This document shows positions 1 through 11,200 of a stretch of DNA of 64,000 nt, one piece after another. The notes under the pieces are model-generated. The model was not told the origin of the DNA, ran no database searches, and saw only the letters and a program-made list of their open reading frames with translations. Source of the DNA: Phymorhynchus buccinoides (taxonomy: Eukaryota > Mollusca > Gastropoda > Neogastropoda > Raphitomidae); NCBI GenBank assembly GCA_017654935.2, contig CM065682.1:43671036-43735035 (forward strand), written 5' to 3'. The translations under genes were made by a program, and so were the position numbers. The stretch's first letter is position 1. Each line of letters starts with the position of its first letter.

Positions 1-97
1 CTCCAGAAAAGCTCATTGGAAGAAGAATGACCAGCAGAAGAACGCCGATACCAACGACTCCCAGAATTATTTTGACCAAAATGTCACCCTCAGCCAT
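1..97 (-). CDS. First coding exon (partial) of a divergent membrane-anchored protein
   Basis: Read on the minus strand, an ATG at 97-95 opens a frame that runs to the window edge: 32 residues plus one base. It begins MAEGDILVKI and continues into about 18 hydrophobic residues (IILGVVGIGVLLLVILLP), then MSFSG. That is a short polar N-terminus followed by a single membrane anchor or uncleaved signal. The frame has no stop, and the ATG lies in a fair context (a purine two codons upstream is absent, but G follows the ATG). The gene is divergent from CDC27, whose start lies 5.8 kb away. I do not recognise the family; the rest of the protein is outside the window. A chance frame cannot be excluded, but the hydrophobic run right after an acidic N-terminus is protein-like. 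Confidence 0.5.
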   Translation of the reverse strand, partial: MAEGDILVKIILGVVGIGVLLLVILLPMSFSG

Positions 98-627
98 GGT
101 TTAGTACAGGTAGGTCTTCACAACTATGGAAACAACTGTGGAGAAAAAAACCACACGCGCACACACACACAAACACACGCGCACACACATACACATGCAA
201 TGCCCAAAACACAAATTGAAAGTGTTCAGTATGAAGCAACATATTTCACCAAGCTTGGGAAAGGGATTGGGTTAACTTAAGGCTAGATCAGGGTTATTTT
301 TATAGAACAGAAAGAACAATATATTGAGATTGAAAGCTGAGAACATGAGGGAGGAGGTAGCTACAGATGCTACATCTTTCCGCAAACTTTGTTATGATGT
401 CTGAGACCGTATTTCGTATCTTTTCGGTCTTACTGAACTCCTTGTAACACTAACAGGAATTATGAGATTTCTAGTTTTGTAAAATAACAAGGTTTTGTCT
501 ATTGACCACCGGTGTCACGAAAAATATTTCCTGGTGTGAAATAAATCCCGGTCAGCGTAATACCTGGTAATACGAATGCGTGCCACAACCATAACATTTT
601 TTATTTTTTTTAATATAGAAAAGAGGT
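98..627. other. Intergenic, short CA-rich tract
   Basis: No gene is seen. A broken (AC)n tract lies at about 152-200. The rest is unstructured AT-rich sequence that should contain the 5' leader and promoter of the minus-strand gene. Confidence 0.5.
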
Positions 628-850
628 TTAACCCCTTCACTGCCTGCCCCAAGTGTGTGATGTGACTTTGTCATTGATGATGTCATAACTTTAGATGTCA
701 TAGTCTTGGAATGCTGGTTTTTGTGTTAGACAGATCAGGAAATTATAGGTAGACCATTTTCTTTGATTGAGTAACAGACCTGTCTCTTTTAAATTTTTAT
801 AATAAAATTGATAATTTTTCCAAAAAAATTCTGGCAGTGAATTGCTCAAT
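628..850. mobile_element. TTAA-flanked miniature element, family A copy 1
   Basis: It starts TTAACCCCTTCACTGCC and ends with a decayed inverse (GGCAGTGAATT). The interior shares the phrases GATGATGTCATAACT and GATGTCATAG with three other copies (20427, 22240, 28530). TTAA ends followed by CCC are typical of piggyBac-like non-autonomous elements; that assignment is inference. Confidence 0.6.
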
Positions 851-1009
851 CTAGACGGAAAGAACCGAGAAATTGAAAGGGAGGGTGTTATTGTTAATAT
901 ACATCTTTACCCAAAAAAAATCGATGTAATGTAGGCCAAGCTGCTAAAGCACTACCCCTCACACTCAGTCACAGGCTTCCCTAGTGAGAGTGCACAATGG
1001 GTTTGTCTA

Positions 1010-1323
1010 AACACCGGAAAATGCCGAAAAATATTGGAAAATGCTGAAAGGTCAATGCCAAATGGTCATGACACCGAATGGTAAGGCTGAATTATGAAAA
1101 CACAGATAACCAGATCATAAATATTGTCATTTAACAAAGACTTATCATCACCTCTTACTTCTTGTTTTGGTGTTTTGTCACCATGCATGACTTTTGTTTC
1201 CCCAGTGCCAGTAAATATATGAGGTACCCCCATCCCCATCTGTCAGTCTCCTTGGGCCGGTTATCCTCTACTGTTGTCTTCTTCCTGTTTTGAATGGCTT
1301 TTCCTTTGAAGCCAACTTCATAC

Positions 1324-1405
<82 letters not shown>

Positions 1406-1735
1406 AATAAATTAATCCTTTCAATTTTGGGTTAAGATGTAGATGAACACCCCCTCCTCCTCAGCGTCTTGTAGTTTTTCAGTTGTGTCCTTGTTGTCTA
1501 ATATATTAGAAAATGTGCATTTTATTATTCAATTTTGGGTTAATTCAGCCCTACCATTCGGTGTTTTGACCATTCCACATTCACCACTTTTCGGTATGTT
1601 TTGACCATTCTGCATTTTTGGTATGTTTTGACCATTCTGCATTTTTTGGTATGTTTTGACCATTCTGCATTCACCATTCGGTATTTTTTTTAGTGCTTTC
1701 CGGCACCATTCTGCGTTTAGACATTCCGTGCACAA
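1010..1735. repeat. Inverted arms enclosing a (TG)n tract and a 26-28 bp tandem repeat
   Basis: CCGAATGGTAAGGCTGAATTA at about 1074 is inverted at 1541 as TAATTCAGCCCTACCATTCGG. Between the arms is a pure (TG)n microsatellite at 1328-1402. From 1559 to 1690 the phrase TTTTGGTATGTTTTGACCAT recurs about four to five times at 26-28 bp spacing. The structure looks like a decayed foldback element. No gene is seen. Confidence 0.55.
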
Positions 1736-1754
1736 TAACTAGGTATAAAGACAG

Positions 1755-2107
1755 TGATATAACTTAATAAGGAAATTATTATATAGAATAAATCTGTATC
1801 GTTAAAAATTCGTGAATTTGCTAGAGTTGCACTGCCTCCGGGCGTTGCCTCCAGTATCGTTCCCACCATCTTTATATCTACTAATGTCCCATATGTGTCT
1901 GCTTCAGACCGGAGGACGTTACACGGATTTTCATTTATAAGGAAATGGGAAGAATTAGAATTTCTCACAAAACTATCTGTATTGCTTAAACAAATTCGGG
2001 ACTTTACTGGTGTTGCACTGCCTTCAGGCATTGCCTCCAGTATCGTTCCCACCATCTTTATATCTACTAATGTCTCACACTGTCTAATCCAGACCGGAGG
2101 ACGTTAA
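1755..2107. repeat. Two-copy tandem repeat, 186-bp unit
   Basis: The segment 1823-1921 recurs at 2009-2106 with about 90 percent identity. The best-kept part is GTATCGTTCCCACCATCTTT followed by ATATCTACTAATGTC, and each copy ends AGACCGGAGGACGTTA. The bases before each copy are also related, so the unit is about 186 bp. Both strands carry short open frames that merely reflect the repeat. Confidence 0.65.
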
Positions 2108-2194
2108 TAAAAAACAGATTTACTACTTATTTTGTTTTTTTAACTTGAGAGTTTCAAAACCCTACGAACTGTAAAGTTTCAAAGGGAGACTATG

Positions 2195-3470
2195 AGGGCA
2201 TGAGGGAAAGTATGCATACATTGGATTGGTCTGCCCTGTCATTGGAAGAATGCACAGTTGATGATTGCTGGTTACATATATTAAAGACACCATTCACCAT
2301 GCTATGAATAAATTTGTACCAACAAGTAAATACTCAGGAAATGATAAACCCAGAAGGGACCCAATTCCAGACACTTCTTGCTAAAATATGTTTGAAACGT
2401 AGAGCTTTTAAAACATTAAAAAAAAAACCCAACCAAGGCTAACCATGATGCAATATTATGCAAAAGCTAGAAACCAAGTAAAATGGGAATGTAGGAAGGC
2501 TAAGAAAGCTAGAGAACTAAAATTGGTTCAAGAAGCTAAAACAAATCCCAAAGGATTCTTTAAGTATGTTTCTACAAAGACTAAACCTAAACTGCTAAAG
2601 AAACTGTAGCTAATTTAATGAAAGACAATGGTTCTTTGACCCAAAATGATACAGAAAAGTCAGAAGTACTGAATAACTTCTTTTCCAGTGTTTTTACTAT
2701 ACAACAAACAAACAACTACACGACAAGTGTAAAGTGACGTTATTTTATTCACAAGACAAAACAAAACTACTGGATATTTCGGCGAATGCGCCTTTATCAA
2801 CACAGACAAACAATTAAACAGCAAACACTGAAACAGCAAATATAGCAAAAGGAGCAAAAAGCAGGCAACAGAAGGAGGAAAAACCATCAAGATCAAAATA
2901 AAAACAATACTTCCCCTCTACAGTCTAACGCGTAAATGATACAACAAAGTTAAAACCAAAGAGCAAGGCTGTGAACACAAATCAGGGGGAGGGTTAAAAT
3001 AAAAATAATAAAAAATTAAAAAAAAGTTTTGAAGTGAGAGAGGTTGGGGACAGTGTTGTTACTGTAGAAGGTGACACAGAGATTCCAGTTTTTAACTGTG
3101 ATTGCAATATTGAAGTGTCAGAAGTGAATGCATACATATGTAGATCTGTGGAACAGATGCAGAAGGCATTATCTTCATTAAAGATTTCTATATCTCCTGG
3201 CCCAGATGAGATACATCCCTTAGTAGGAACTATCTGAGGAACTTGCTTATCCTTTAAAACTTTTGTTTGATAAAACTATTGTCCAGGGATTAATACCTCA
3301 AGATTGGAAAGAGGCTGAAGTGCGACCCATTTTTAAAAAAGGGATAAAAAGCAATGCAGGGAATTATCGACCTGTCAGCCATACATCAGTGGTGTGCAAA
3401 GCATTTGAAGGGTTTGTTCGTGATGTTTTGTGTGATCACTTGACTAACAATAAACCTCTCTAATCAAATG
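2195..3470 (+). pseudogene. Broken LINE open reading frame (endonuclease-RT linker and RT start)
   Basis: Pieces of a CR1/Jockey-type ORF2 occur in order on the + strand. Around 2220-2380 there is DCWLHIL and, one frame away, MNKFVPTSKYSG. At 2446-2690 there is a basic linker (AKKARELKLVQEAKTNPKGF). After an insertion at about 2700-3030 the frame resumes with EVGDSVVTVEGD, then ALSSLKISISPGPDEIHP (3163-3220) and IPQDWKEAEVRPIFKKG (3293-3343), NYRPVS and CKAFEGFVRDVL. These are the N-terminal reverse-transcriptase blocks. Frameshifts at about 2330 and 3230 and a stop at 3461 make it a pseudogene. It stops before the catalytic core. Confidence 0.85.
2700..3030 (-). mobile_element. Insert in the LINE with a degenerate hammerhead-like fold
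   Basis: About 330 bp separates the two halves of the LINE frame, ending on the + strand in an A-rich stretch. On the minus strand, 2801-2771 reads TTGATAA, then a GGCG-CATT-CGCC hairpin, then GAAA. That is the layout of a hammerhead ribozyme core (CUGAUGA, stem II, GAAA), with C3 changed to U and G8 changed to A, so it is probably inactive. Hammerheads of this kind occur in the terminal repeats of Penelope-like retroelements and in retrozymes. Assigning the insert to either is inference. Confidence 0.4.
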
Positions 3471-3945
3471 TTTTCTACCAATTTGGACATGCATCAAATT
3501 TTAAAATTGAGTGTTACTGTTAGTTATACACTAACGTCAAAACTAAATCCATGGGCACTAAAGTCAATCAAGCTCTGTACAAAGAAATTACACTATCAAC
3601 TTGATAATCAAGGGCAAAACTCTTACAGCCTATACTAGCCTCTTATCTGTGAATCTTATATCTGTGAGATATAAGCAAGTTTGGCAATTGCCAAACTCTA
3701 ACCAAAAGGAAGGACGCATTGAGAGGCTGCAAGGCCTGGTCGTCCAAATACCTGACCTGACCTGACCTGTGGAAAAAACCTACTTAGAATTTCTGCGGGA
3801 GGAATTTTTCAGGACACCAGATCTACAAAATTGCAGCTATGCTCCCTTCTTTCTTCTTCCAATATAGTTGACAAAGTCAGTTCTGACCATTATTTCAACT
3901 GAAAAGGGCGAAGAGGTTGAAGAGAGAGAAAACAAAGAAAAGAAG

Positions 3946-3954
<9 letters not shown>

Positions 3955-4033
<79 letters not shown>
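3955..4033. repeat. (AG)n microsatellite
   Basis: An uninterrupted AG run abuts the 3' end of the minus-strand LINE that follows, so it may be that element's 3' tail repeat (CT)n. Confidence 0.9.
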
Positions 4034-4035
<2 letters not shown>

Positions 4036-4126
4036 TGGTGGGTAGACAGCCAGACAACCGGCCAGACTGGGACCGTTCAGCGGAACCCAGCCGTGATGCC
4101 GGCCCAACAACTGCCTACCCTTGGGT

Positions 4127-4860
4127 CTGGAGCTTTTAGTGCTCTGCCAACAGCCTCCTGAAGAAGGCTTTGGCAGAAGGGGCCTGGACAGTTTCTGGAA
4201 GCAGGGCGTTCCACTCTCTGATTGCGCGGGGGAAGAAGGAGGAGCTGCGCTGCTGGGTGCGGCAGGGGATCCTGCTGAACTGCTCGTTGTGCCCTCTTCT
4301 CGCACTTGCAGTTAAGGGCTGCAGATGTTCGCACTTGACCTGGAGCTGCCCTTTGAGGATCTTGAAGAAAGTTGTGAGTCTTGTGGCGGCTCTTCGTTTT
4401 TGCAGCGTGGGCCACTCCAGTTTGTTGAGCATGGCAGTCACGCTGGACTTTTGATGGTAGTCATTCATGATGAAGCGTGCTGCTCTACGTTGGACTGCCT
4501 CAATGTCGTTGATGTTTCTCTGCGCGGTGGGATCCCACACGCTTGAGACATACTCAAGATGAGGATGGACAATTGCTTTGTAGGCCAGTTCTTTCATGTC
4601 CTTCTGGTTCGTCTTGAGGGTCCTTCTCATGAAGCCAAGGGTGTTGTTGGCTTTGGCAACAATGTTGTTTATGTGGATGTCCCACTTGCCGTCATCCTGC
4701 AGTGTTATTCCCAAGTACTTTGTGGAGGCCACTCTCTGCAGTTCTTGATCGTGGAGGGAGTACTTGGGGGAGGTGGTGGTAGTCCTCCGTGTGACATGCA
4801 TTTGTCAGGGTGGAATTGCATGTCCCACTCATGTTCCCATTGTTCCAGTGCATTCTTTCA
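4127..4860 (-). pseudogene. LINE reverse transcriptase C-terminus, 5'-truncated
   Basis: An open frame from 4801 to 4136 encodes the thumb and C-terminal region of a non-LTR reverse transcriptase: KYLGITLQDDGKWDIHI, then LEYVSSVWDPTAQRNI, IEAVQRRAARFIMND, LEWPTLQKRR and FPRAIREWNALLPE. Just upstream (4802-4860, minus) the residues DMQFHPDKC continue the family pattern but are one base out of frame, so a 1-bp deletion sits at the apparent start codon. The catalytic FADD box is missing, so this is a 5'-truncated insertion as LINEs usually leave. A (CT)n tract follows its 3' end. Confidence 0.88.
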
Positions 4861-4861
4861 T

Positions 4862-5740
4862 TTAACAACCACCGTCATCATTTTGACGGTCCTGTCGTTG
4901 GAACTAGGGGACTTCAGTCAGGCAGAAAAGCTCGCAATGCGCTCAAAACTGACCAAGAAAGTGCAGCAGAATCTTCAACGTGATGAAGTTGGCTGCCAAG
5001 GTAGGTAGGTTGGTAGGTAGGGACAAAACAAGCCGTAAAGCTTTTTCAAACAGTCCCATCTTTTATGATTTTTCTGGTAAATGTTTCTTTTTGGTCAAGG
5101 TTGATGCGGCATAAATTTTCCTCATAAATCATTATTCGTCATAGCTTCTAAAAATTTTGGTAAAGTATCCAGACGATTTTTAAACATATTAGTATGAGGT
5201 GCACATTTTACGTCAGTAGGCAATTCGTTCCACATGTTAGTAATTCTGTTACCAAGACAATTTTTTCTTATGTTAGTATTATATCTTTTAACAAAAACTT
5301 TACCACAGGCACAGGCGTTTCTACTAATTCTAGTTTCTATTGAGGAGATGAAAAGAAATTACTCCAGGACAAATCCACAGCCAAAGGAGAAGAAGTGATT
5401 ATTTTCTGCAGATCTGTATTTTAGAGGCTAATCATTTGTGGAATCGTCTCCTTCTTCCAGTAAGTCACCAAAGTCAAAACACACCATACCTTCTCAACAA
5501 GTGACAAGTCCACACCCCACCCACGACTGCTGCAGCAAATCAAATCTAGGCTAGATGCCACAATTACCAATCATCTAAAAACAGAGGTAGGTCAAGGGCA
5601 AAGGCCAAGAGTTGCCTGCTATGCTTTGAAAATTTTGTTGTTGAACTTTACACACATACATAGACTATGTCCTGATAAAACAGTAAAAAAATAAATCAAA
5701 ATAATTTCAGAAATCATGCATGAATTATTTGACCTATGAA
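4862..5740. other. Intergenic, upstream of CDC27
   Basis: No gene is seen. Around 5160-5300 the minus strand retains a faint LINE-like stretch. The remainder is AT-rich and unstructured. Confidence 0.4.
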
Positions 5741-5854
5741 CTTGCTTTGTGACGAAAGCAAATTTCGAAAACGAGGGTAGGCCTAACAGACATGGCGGCC
5801 TTAGAGCTAAGAAACATTTGATGTGAACTAGAATCTTAAAATTTGTTGTTCACA
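5741..5854 (+). promoter_or_regulatory. CDC27 leader with YY1-like site and two upstream ORFs
   Basis: The leader contains ACATGGCGGCCTT at 5790-5802, matching the ATGGCGGC core of YY1 sites found near start sites of housekeeping genes. The ATG in that site opens a nine-codon upstream ORF (5792-5821, residues MAALELRNI) in a different frame from CDC27. Its TGA stop overlaps an ATG at 5821 that is followed at once by TGA (5824-5826), a minimal start-stop. The true CDC27 ATG is 29 bases further on. No TATA box is apparent. Confidence 0.55.
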
Positions 5855-5878
5855 ATGCTGCTACAAGAGCCTGTTCAG
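5855..5878 (+). CDS. CDC27: CDC27 exon 1 (coding part)
   Basis: The coding part is only eight codons, MLLQEPVQ, followed by a GTATTT donor. It matches the human start MTVLQEPVQ. Phase 0 at the end fits exon 2. Confidence 0.9.
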
Positions 5879-8228
5879 GTATTTAACTAAATCTGTATGC
5901 TTTTTAAAGTAAGAAAACATGTTTGAAATGGGGGTTACAAGCCCAAAAGGTTACGCAAAGAGATGCTTTGTTTGAGTGGGGCTGGGACTGATGATTCAGT
6001 GATTGAATCAAGAACTGAAGAAGTGAAGTCACAAATTGAATGTTATTATATAATGACATTGACTGAACGTCTGACATGTGATTGTCTCTTCTTCTTCTTC
6101 TTCTTCTTCTTCTTCTTCTTCTTCTTCTTCTTTATATCACCCTCTATCAATAATTTGATGATTATGACGCTTAATATGGGAACGTCATATGGTCCCACAT
6201 CTACAAGAAAGATATTGAAATTCTGGAAAACGTCCAACGAAGAGCCACCAAAATGATCCCAGAACTAAAAGATAAAACGTATGTTGAGAGGCTCAAGTAA
6301 AGAAAGAGTGAAATTTGTGGTTGTCGCAAATACACACTCATAGTAGCGAGCGGCAGATTTGCACGAGCTACACTTTTGACTGCGACAAGCACTACTTTGG
6401 GCTGAGAGTGGTCACAGCCTGGAATAATCTGCCAGATCAAATAGCCAGTGCACCCTCTTTAATTGTTTAAATGCATTTAACTAAGGGCAGGTTAGACAGG
6501 CATTACAGAAATTTCCAGCATAGCCTAGAGCCACCATCCACCCTCAGACAAGAGGCTCCCAAAATGTGGAGCGACCCGACCAATGAAGGGGACGAATTTA
6601 TCGACACGCTACAGGCTGCTAGTCTTCCAGCGGAAAGGAACCTGTGAGAACCTATGAGTACACAGGGATTTCAAATAAGCAACAGACTCTGAGACTGAGT
6701 TTCTCAGAATGATCAGCTTCAGTAACTTACTAAGAGATTGGTTGGGACAAGAGAAGGGGGGGGGGGGGGGGGGGGGGGGGAGGGTATGGATGTAATTTGA
6801 GGGAGAGAACTGGACAGGGGGAGTGGAGGAGTTAAGGGTGATGACATTATAGGGTCTAAGGATCTACTTTCGAATTGACAATTCAAATCCATTATCCATG
6901 GATAAAATTCGTCCTGTCGAACCAAACCCTGCAATCCTAGTTGACGGAACCAAATCAGACACAACAGCAGTAGTTAGCGGAGTCCCCCAGGGCACAATCG
7001 TTGGCCCACAACTATTCATCCTGTTCATCAATGATCTTCGGACCAACTCAAATCCAAAGCACAATTATTTACTGATGACTGCATTGTTTACTTGTATTGT
7101 TGTAATTACAGACAAATCTACAATGAAGATGACTGCAAGATACTCCAACAGGATCTTAACACCTTATCCACATGGGAAAAACGTTGGGGCATGGAATTTC
7201 ACACCCCAAAATGTAACCATAATATGCTCCAGATCCCGCAAACCAGTCACCTTCAAATACTACCTGAAGGGCCACTGCCTAGAGCTAACATCATGCATTA
7301 AATACCTTAGGAGTGGATATCAGCAACGACCTGAGCTGGAAAACCTATGCCAACAGGATTACGAAACAAGCAAATAGCATGGTAGGGTTCTTGCGAAGAA
7401 ATTTGAAGACAGCAAATTAAATGACTGAAACCAACGCATACAACACCACAGTGTGCCCTCATTTAGATTATTCTTCAACAGTCTGGAACTCCCACACCAC
7501 AGAATCAATAAAGAAGATCGAGGCTGTACTGAGAAGAGTGGCTAGATTCGTCAACAACTGCTATGATACTACCAGTAGCGTCACAGCAATGCTCTCCATG
7601 CTCAAATGGGAATGTCTTGAAGCAAGAAGAACTAAACACCAGATCACCATGCCTTGTATAGTTGTAAATGGTCTCGTAGACATCAAAGCAGATCGGTTTC
7701 TTTTCCATGGCAACACCTGCACCAGATCAAACCATTCCTTGAAATTCAGACAAATCACAACAAACACTTTCAAATACAGCTTCTTCCCCACAACTATCCC
7801 AGTATGGAACTCACTTTCAGCCATAGCAGCTGAGGCTCCCCCCTTGGTATCTTTCAAGAGGGAGTTCAACAACTTGTCTTTTTAAATCTAATATCTGAAT
7901 ATGGGGCCATTGATCAACGTAGCGTTAAATGAAGTGCAGGAGCTTTGCCGGTCGGGGTTTGGCCCCGGGGACCGCTATGGTAGCTGAATTGGTCTTGCCT
8001 GAATACTGTGAAAAGGTCTATGGCCCACCCCCACCCCTTCCCTACTCACACAACATATACACATAAGTGGTGGTCAGGAAAAAGACCCAACTTGCCACAC
8101 GTATACAATGGCAATGCATGCTTCTTTTTTTTTATAAATTATTTTTAGCACAAACATGATTTTTTATTGAGGAAAACTAGATAAGCTACAAAGCTTCTTT
8201 TCACTATGCCAGGGCTCACAACAACAAA

Positions 8229-8262
<34 letters not shown>

Positions 8263-11200
8263 AGAAAGGAAAAACTATATATTTTTTGTTTCATTTTGGG
8301 CAAAGTTGCTGCTCAAAAGGTAACATTTGTTGCATTTGGTGTCAAAGTGACCACTGACCTCTGGTCATCTACATTATTTTTGGCAATGCATGCTAAATTT
8401 ATCACTTACTGATTTCAGGCAGCCATTTGGGATGCCCTGAACCACTACTCCTTTGGTGATGCCATTTTCCTTGCTGAAAGACTTTATTCTGAAGGTGAGT
8501 TAAATAACTTATTATATTTATTAATTTGATTCACGGATCCCTAATGCACATCCTTTTATAACTTTAGGCCGGGTTGAATAAAGCATTAAAGGGTGTATGC
8601 ATGTAGCTTCACCTATATTTAATTTTTGCTGATGTTGGCATTGTTGAATTAAAACTTGTTAAAAACTTTTGCTCATGCTCTGATGCTGTCTTACTCTTAG
8701 TGCCCCAAGATGAAATTTGAGTGTCGATTGAAAACATCAGTTAGTATGGAAAATGTGGGAGAATGTAAATTAGAGAAGTGGTAATAAAAAGGATTAGTAA
8801 TGGGAAAGGGGAAACTAGCTTTTCTGTAATCAAAGCTCTGATTTATATGATGTTTGGTAAAAAGTTATTCAAACATTTTATTACTTACTGGTCTTTAGTT
8901 TCATAAGCAACACAACAACATAGGATGTACATGTGATTGCTTTTGAGAGAAAAAAAGTGATGATTGATTTGAGGGGGGAAAGGCCCAATGAATTCAACTC
9001 TTTTATTCTTTTCTTTTTAATAGTTTCAAACAATGAAGCTCTGTACCTTCTGGCCACCTGTTACTACCGCGCGGGGCGCCCCATCCAGGCCTACTTGCTG
9101 CTGCAGAAGAGGAGCTGCCCCACTCCCCAGTGCAAATTCCTCATGGCCAAGTGCTGCCTGGACACCAAAAAGTCAGTGGCCTGGCTGGGTTTGGTATAGT
9201 CAGACCTGTTTACTCTCCCGGTTTTGCTGGAATGATCCCGGGAATTTGCAAACATTCTGGGTAAAATAATACATTCCGGGTGAACGCTGAAAATCCCGGG
9301 ATTTCGAAAAAACGTCTATTGTTTGTTTCCGTTTGTATGAAAAGACGCAAGGGTTGTAGTTTTGTGCCAAACATGTCATCAGGCAAGTCAACCGCAGGTG
9401 GCAAGCGCCAGAAATCTTCGACAAACGACAGCAGTGATAGGGTGAAACGGCCAAGAGTGAAGCAGAAGTTTTCTCAAAAGTATTTGAAAGTGCCAGGAAT
9501 AACAAGTTCGCGTTTGGGAGACGAGCATGCACACTGCAAGTACTGCAACGTGGACTTCAAAATTTCGCATGGCGGCATAAGTCATTAAGTGACATTGCGA
9601 TGTGACTTCTTTTTTCCCCTCAAATTCCGGGTTTTTCTGTGGCAAATTCCAGGTTGTTCATTATAAGGGTAAACAGGTCTGTATAGTTGATCGATCAATG
9701 AGTTTACTGGCCATTGTGCAGAGATAGCGAAATATAATGGTAGAATTGAGTCATAAATATAATGGTAGAATTGACAAAGAAATATCGTATCCTCTCTCTA
9801 GGATTGCTTGCTGTCCGGATTGCTTAGTTTTAAATGATTTGTGGCCATCTGGTAAAATTTGTTATGCTGGTTGAGAAACAGCATGTTTATCACTGTTCTA
9901 TCATGCCCGACAAGTTAATCGGAAGTGCTGACTTTCCCAGCACTGCTTAGCTTTATGGGCTATCGTTTTCAATGATTGTTGTTGTTGTCGTTCCCTGGCT
10001 TAACAACTCCAGGGATCATCCCATCAGCCAAAGCAATTGAACACTATGGTACAAATGCTCCAGTTAAGGATGAGAACATTACGTATGTGACCGTTTTTGA
10101 TTACCCCGCCACGTGCGCAGCCACACTCCGACTTCGGAGGATTGTTTTCAATGATGAAAATGCCATGTTATAATTATGTGAATTGTTCTATGATTTTTTT
10201 TGGTCATGTTTTCAGGAGGCATTACACAGTTATCATATGAACGTTGGTAGGATACATTACAATTGGTAGGATACATTACCATGGATATTCATGGTTTGAA
10301 ATGTACATGGTGACAGTCTTGAGGTGACCATAGCTGTTGACAATGATATGACTCTAAACGTCTAACTAACTGACTGACTGAAAGTCTGTATAGTATTCCA
10401 ATTTAATTACTTATTTTCAGGTATGCTGAGGCAGAGAGAATGTTGGCTGGCAACCTCCTGACAAAGTCGAAAAGCTGTGAGGAGATAGAGTCTGAGTTTG
10501 GCACCAGTGCCTGCCACGTGTTCTCTTTGCTTGGGCAGGTGTACAGGTAGGGGATTGAGAGAGAGAGAGAGAGAACAGTCAAGTATAGATGGATATAACA
10601 TTATAAGACAGTCATATCTATCATTCAAATAAATAGTAAGTGTAAGTCTGTAAAGGAAGAATGCCATGTACATTCACTCGTCATTGGCTTATAATAGACG
10701 ATTTTCGAAAAAAACCGAGGGGAGAGCACTTCGTGAAAATTATAGTTGTTTACCTCAACTGAGTCGAACAAACCATAGCAACCATGGCGTTGACGAGTGA
10801 AACCAGGATGTGAGCGAGCAACTTGCAAACATTTTTTTTTAGAGAAATGAGGGGTGGAAAGTGGCAAAAAAACACCTGATCGAACTTGCAAAATGTAATG
10901 TAAATATATAAATGGTAAATACATAAATGACCTAAACTTTAGAAGGACGCACTGTATTCTTCGTCATGTGTGTCTACTCAAACACACGAGGCGAGGGCTA
11001 ATTATGCGAATGTAACTTCAAGTTTGTCTAACTCTGCCAAGCAAGATCACTCCAGTCCAACACACCATGAGACTACTCCCCTTAATTATTTCCGTCCAAT
11101 TCCTATTGTCTTATTAATTATGCTATCTAATTTAATCATACTATACCAACACTCAAAACAACTGCATTAGCCTAAAACAACCTGGAACCTTACCCTAGCA

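Noticed and set aside
4121..5008. + strand frames opposite the LINE at 4127-4860
   Set aside because: Shadows of the minus-strand reverse transcriptase.
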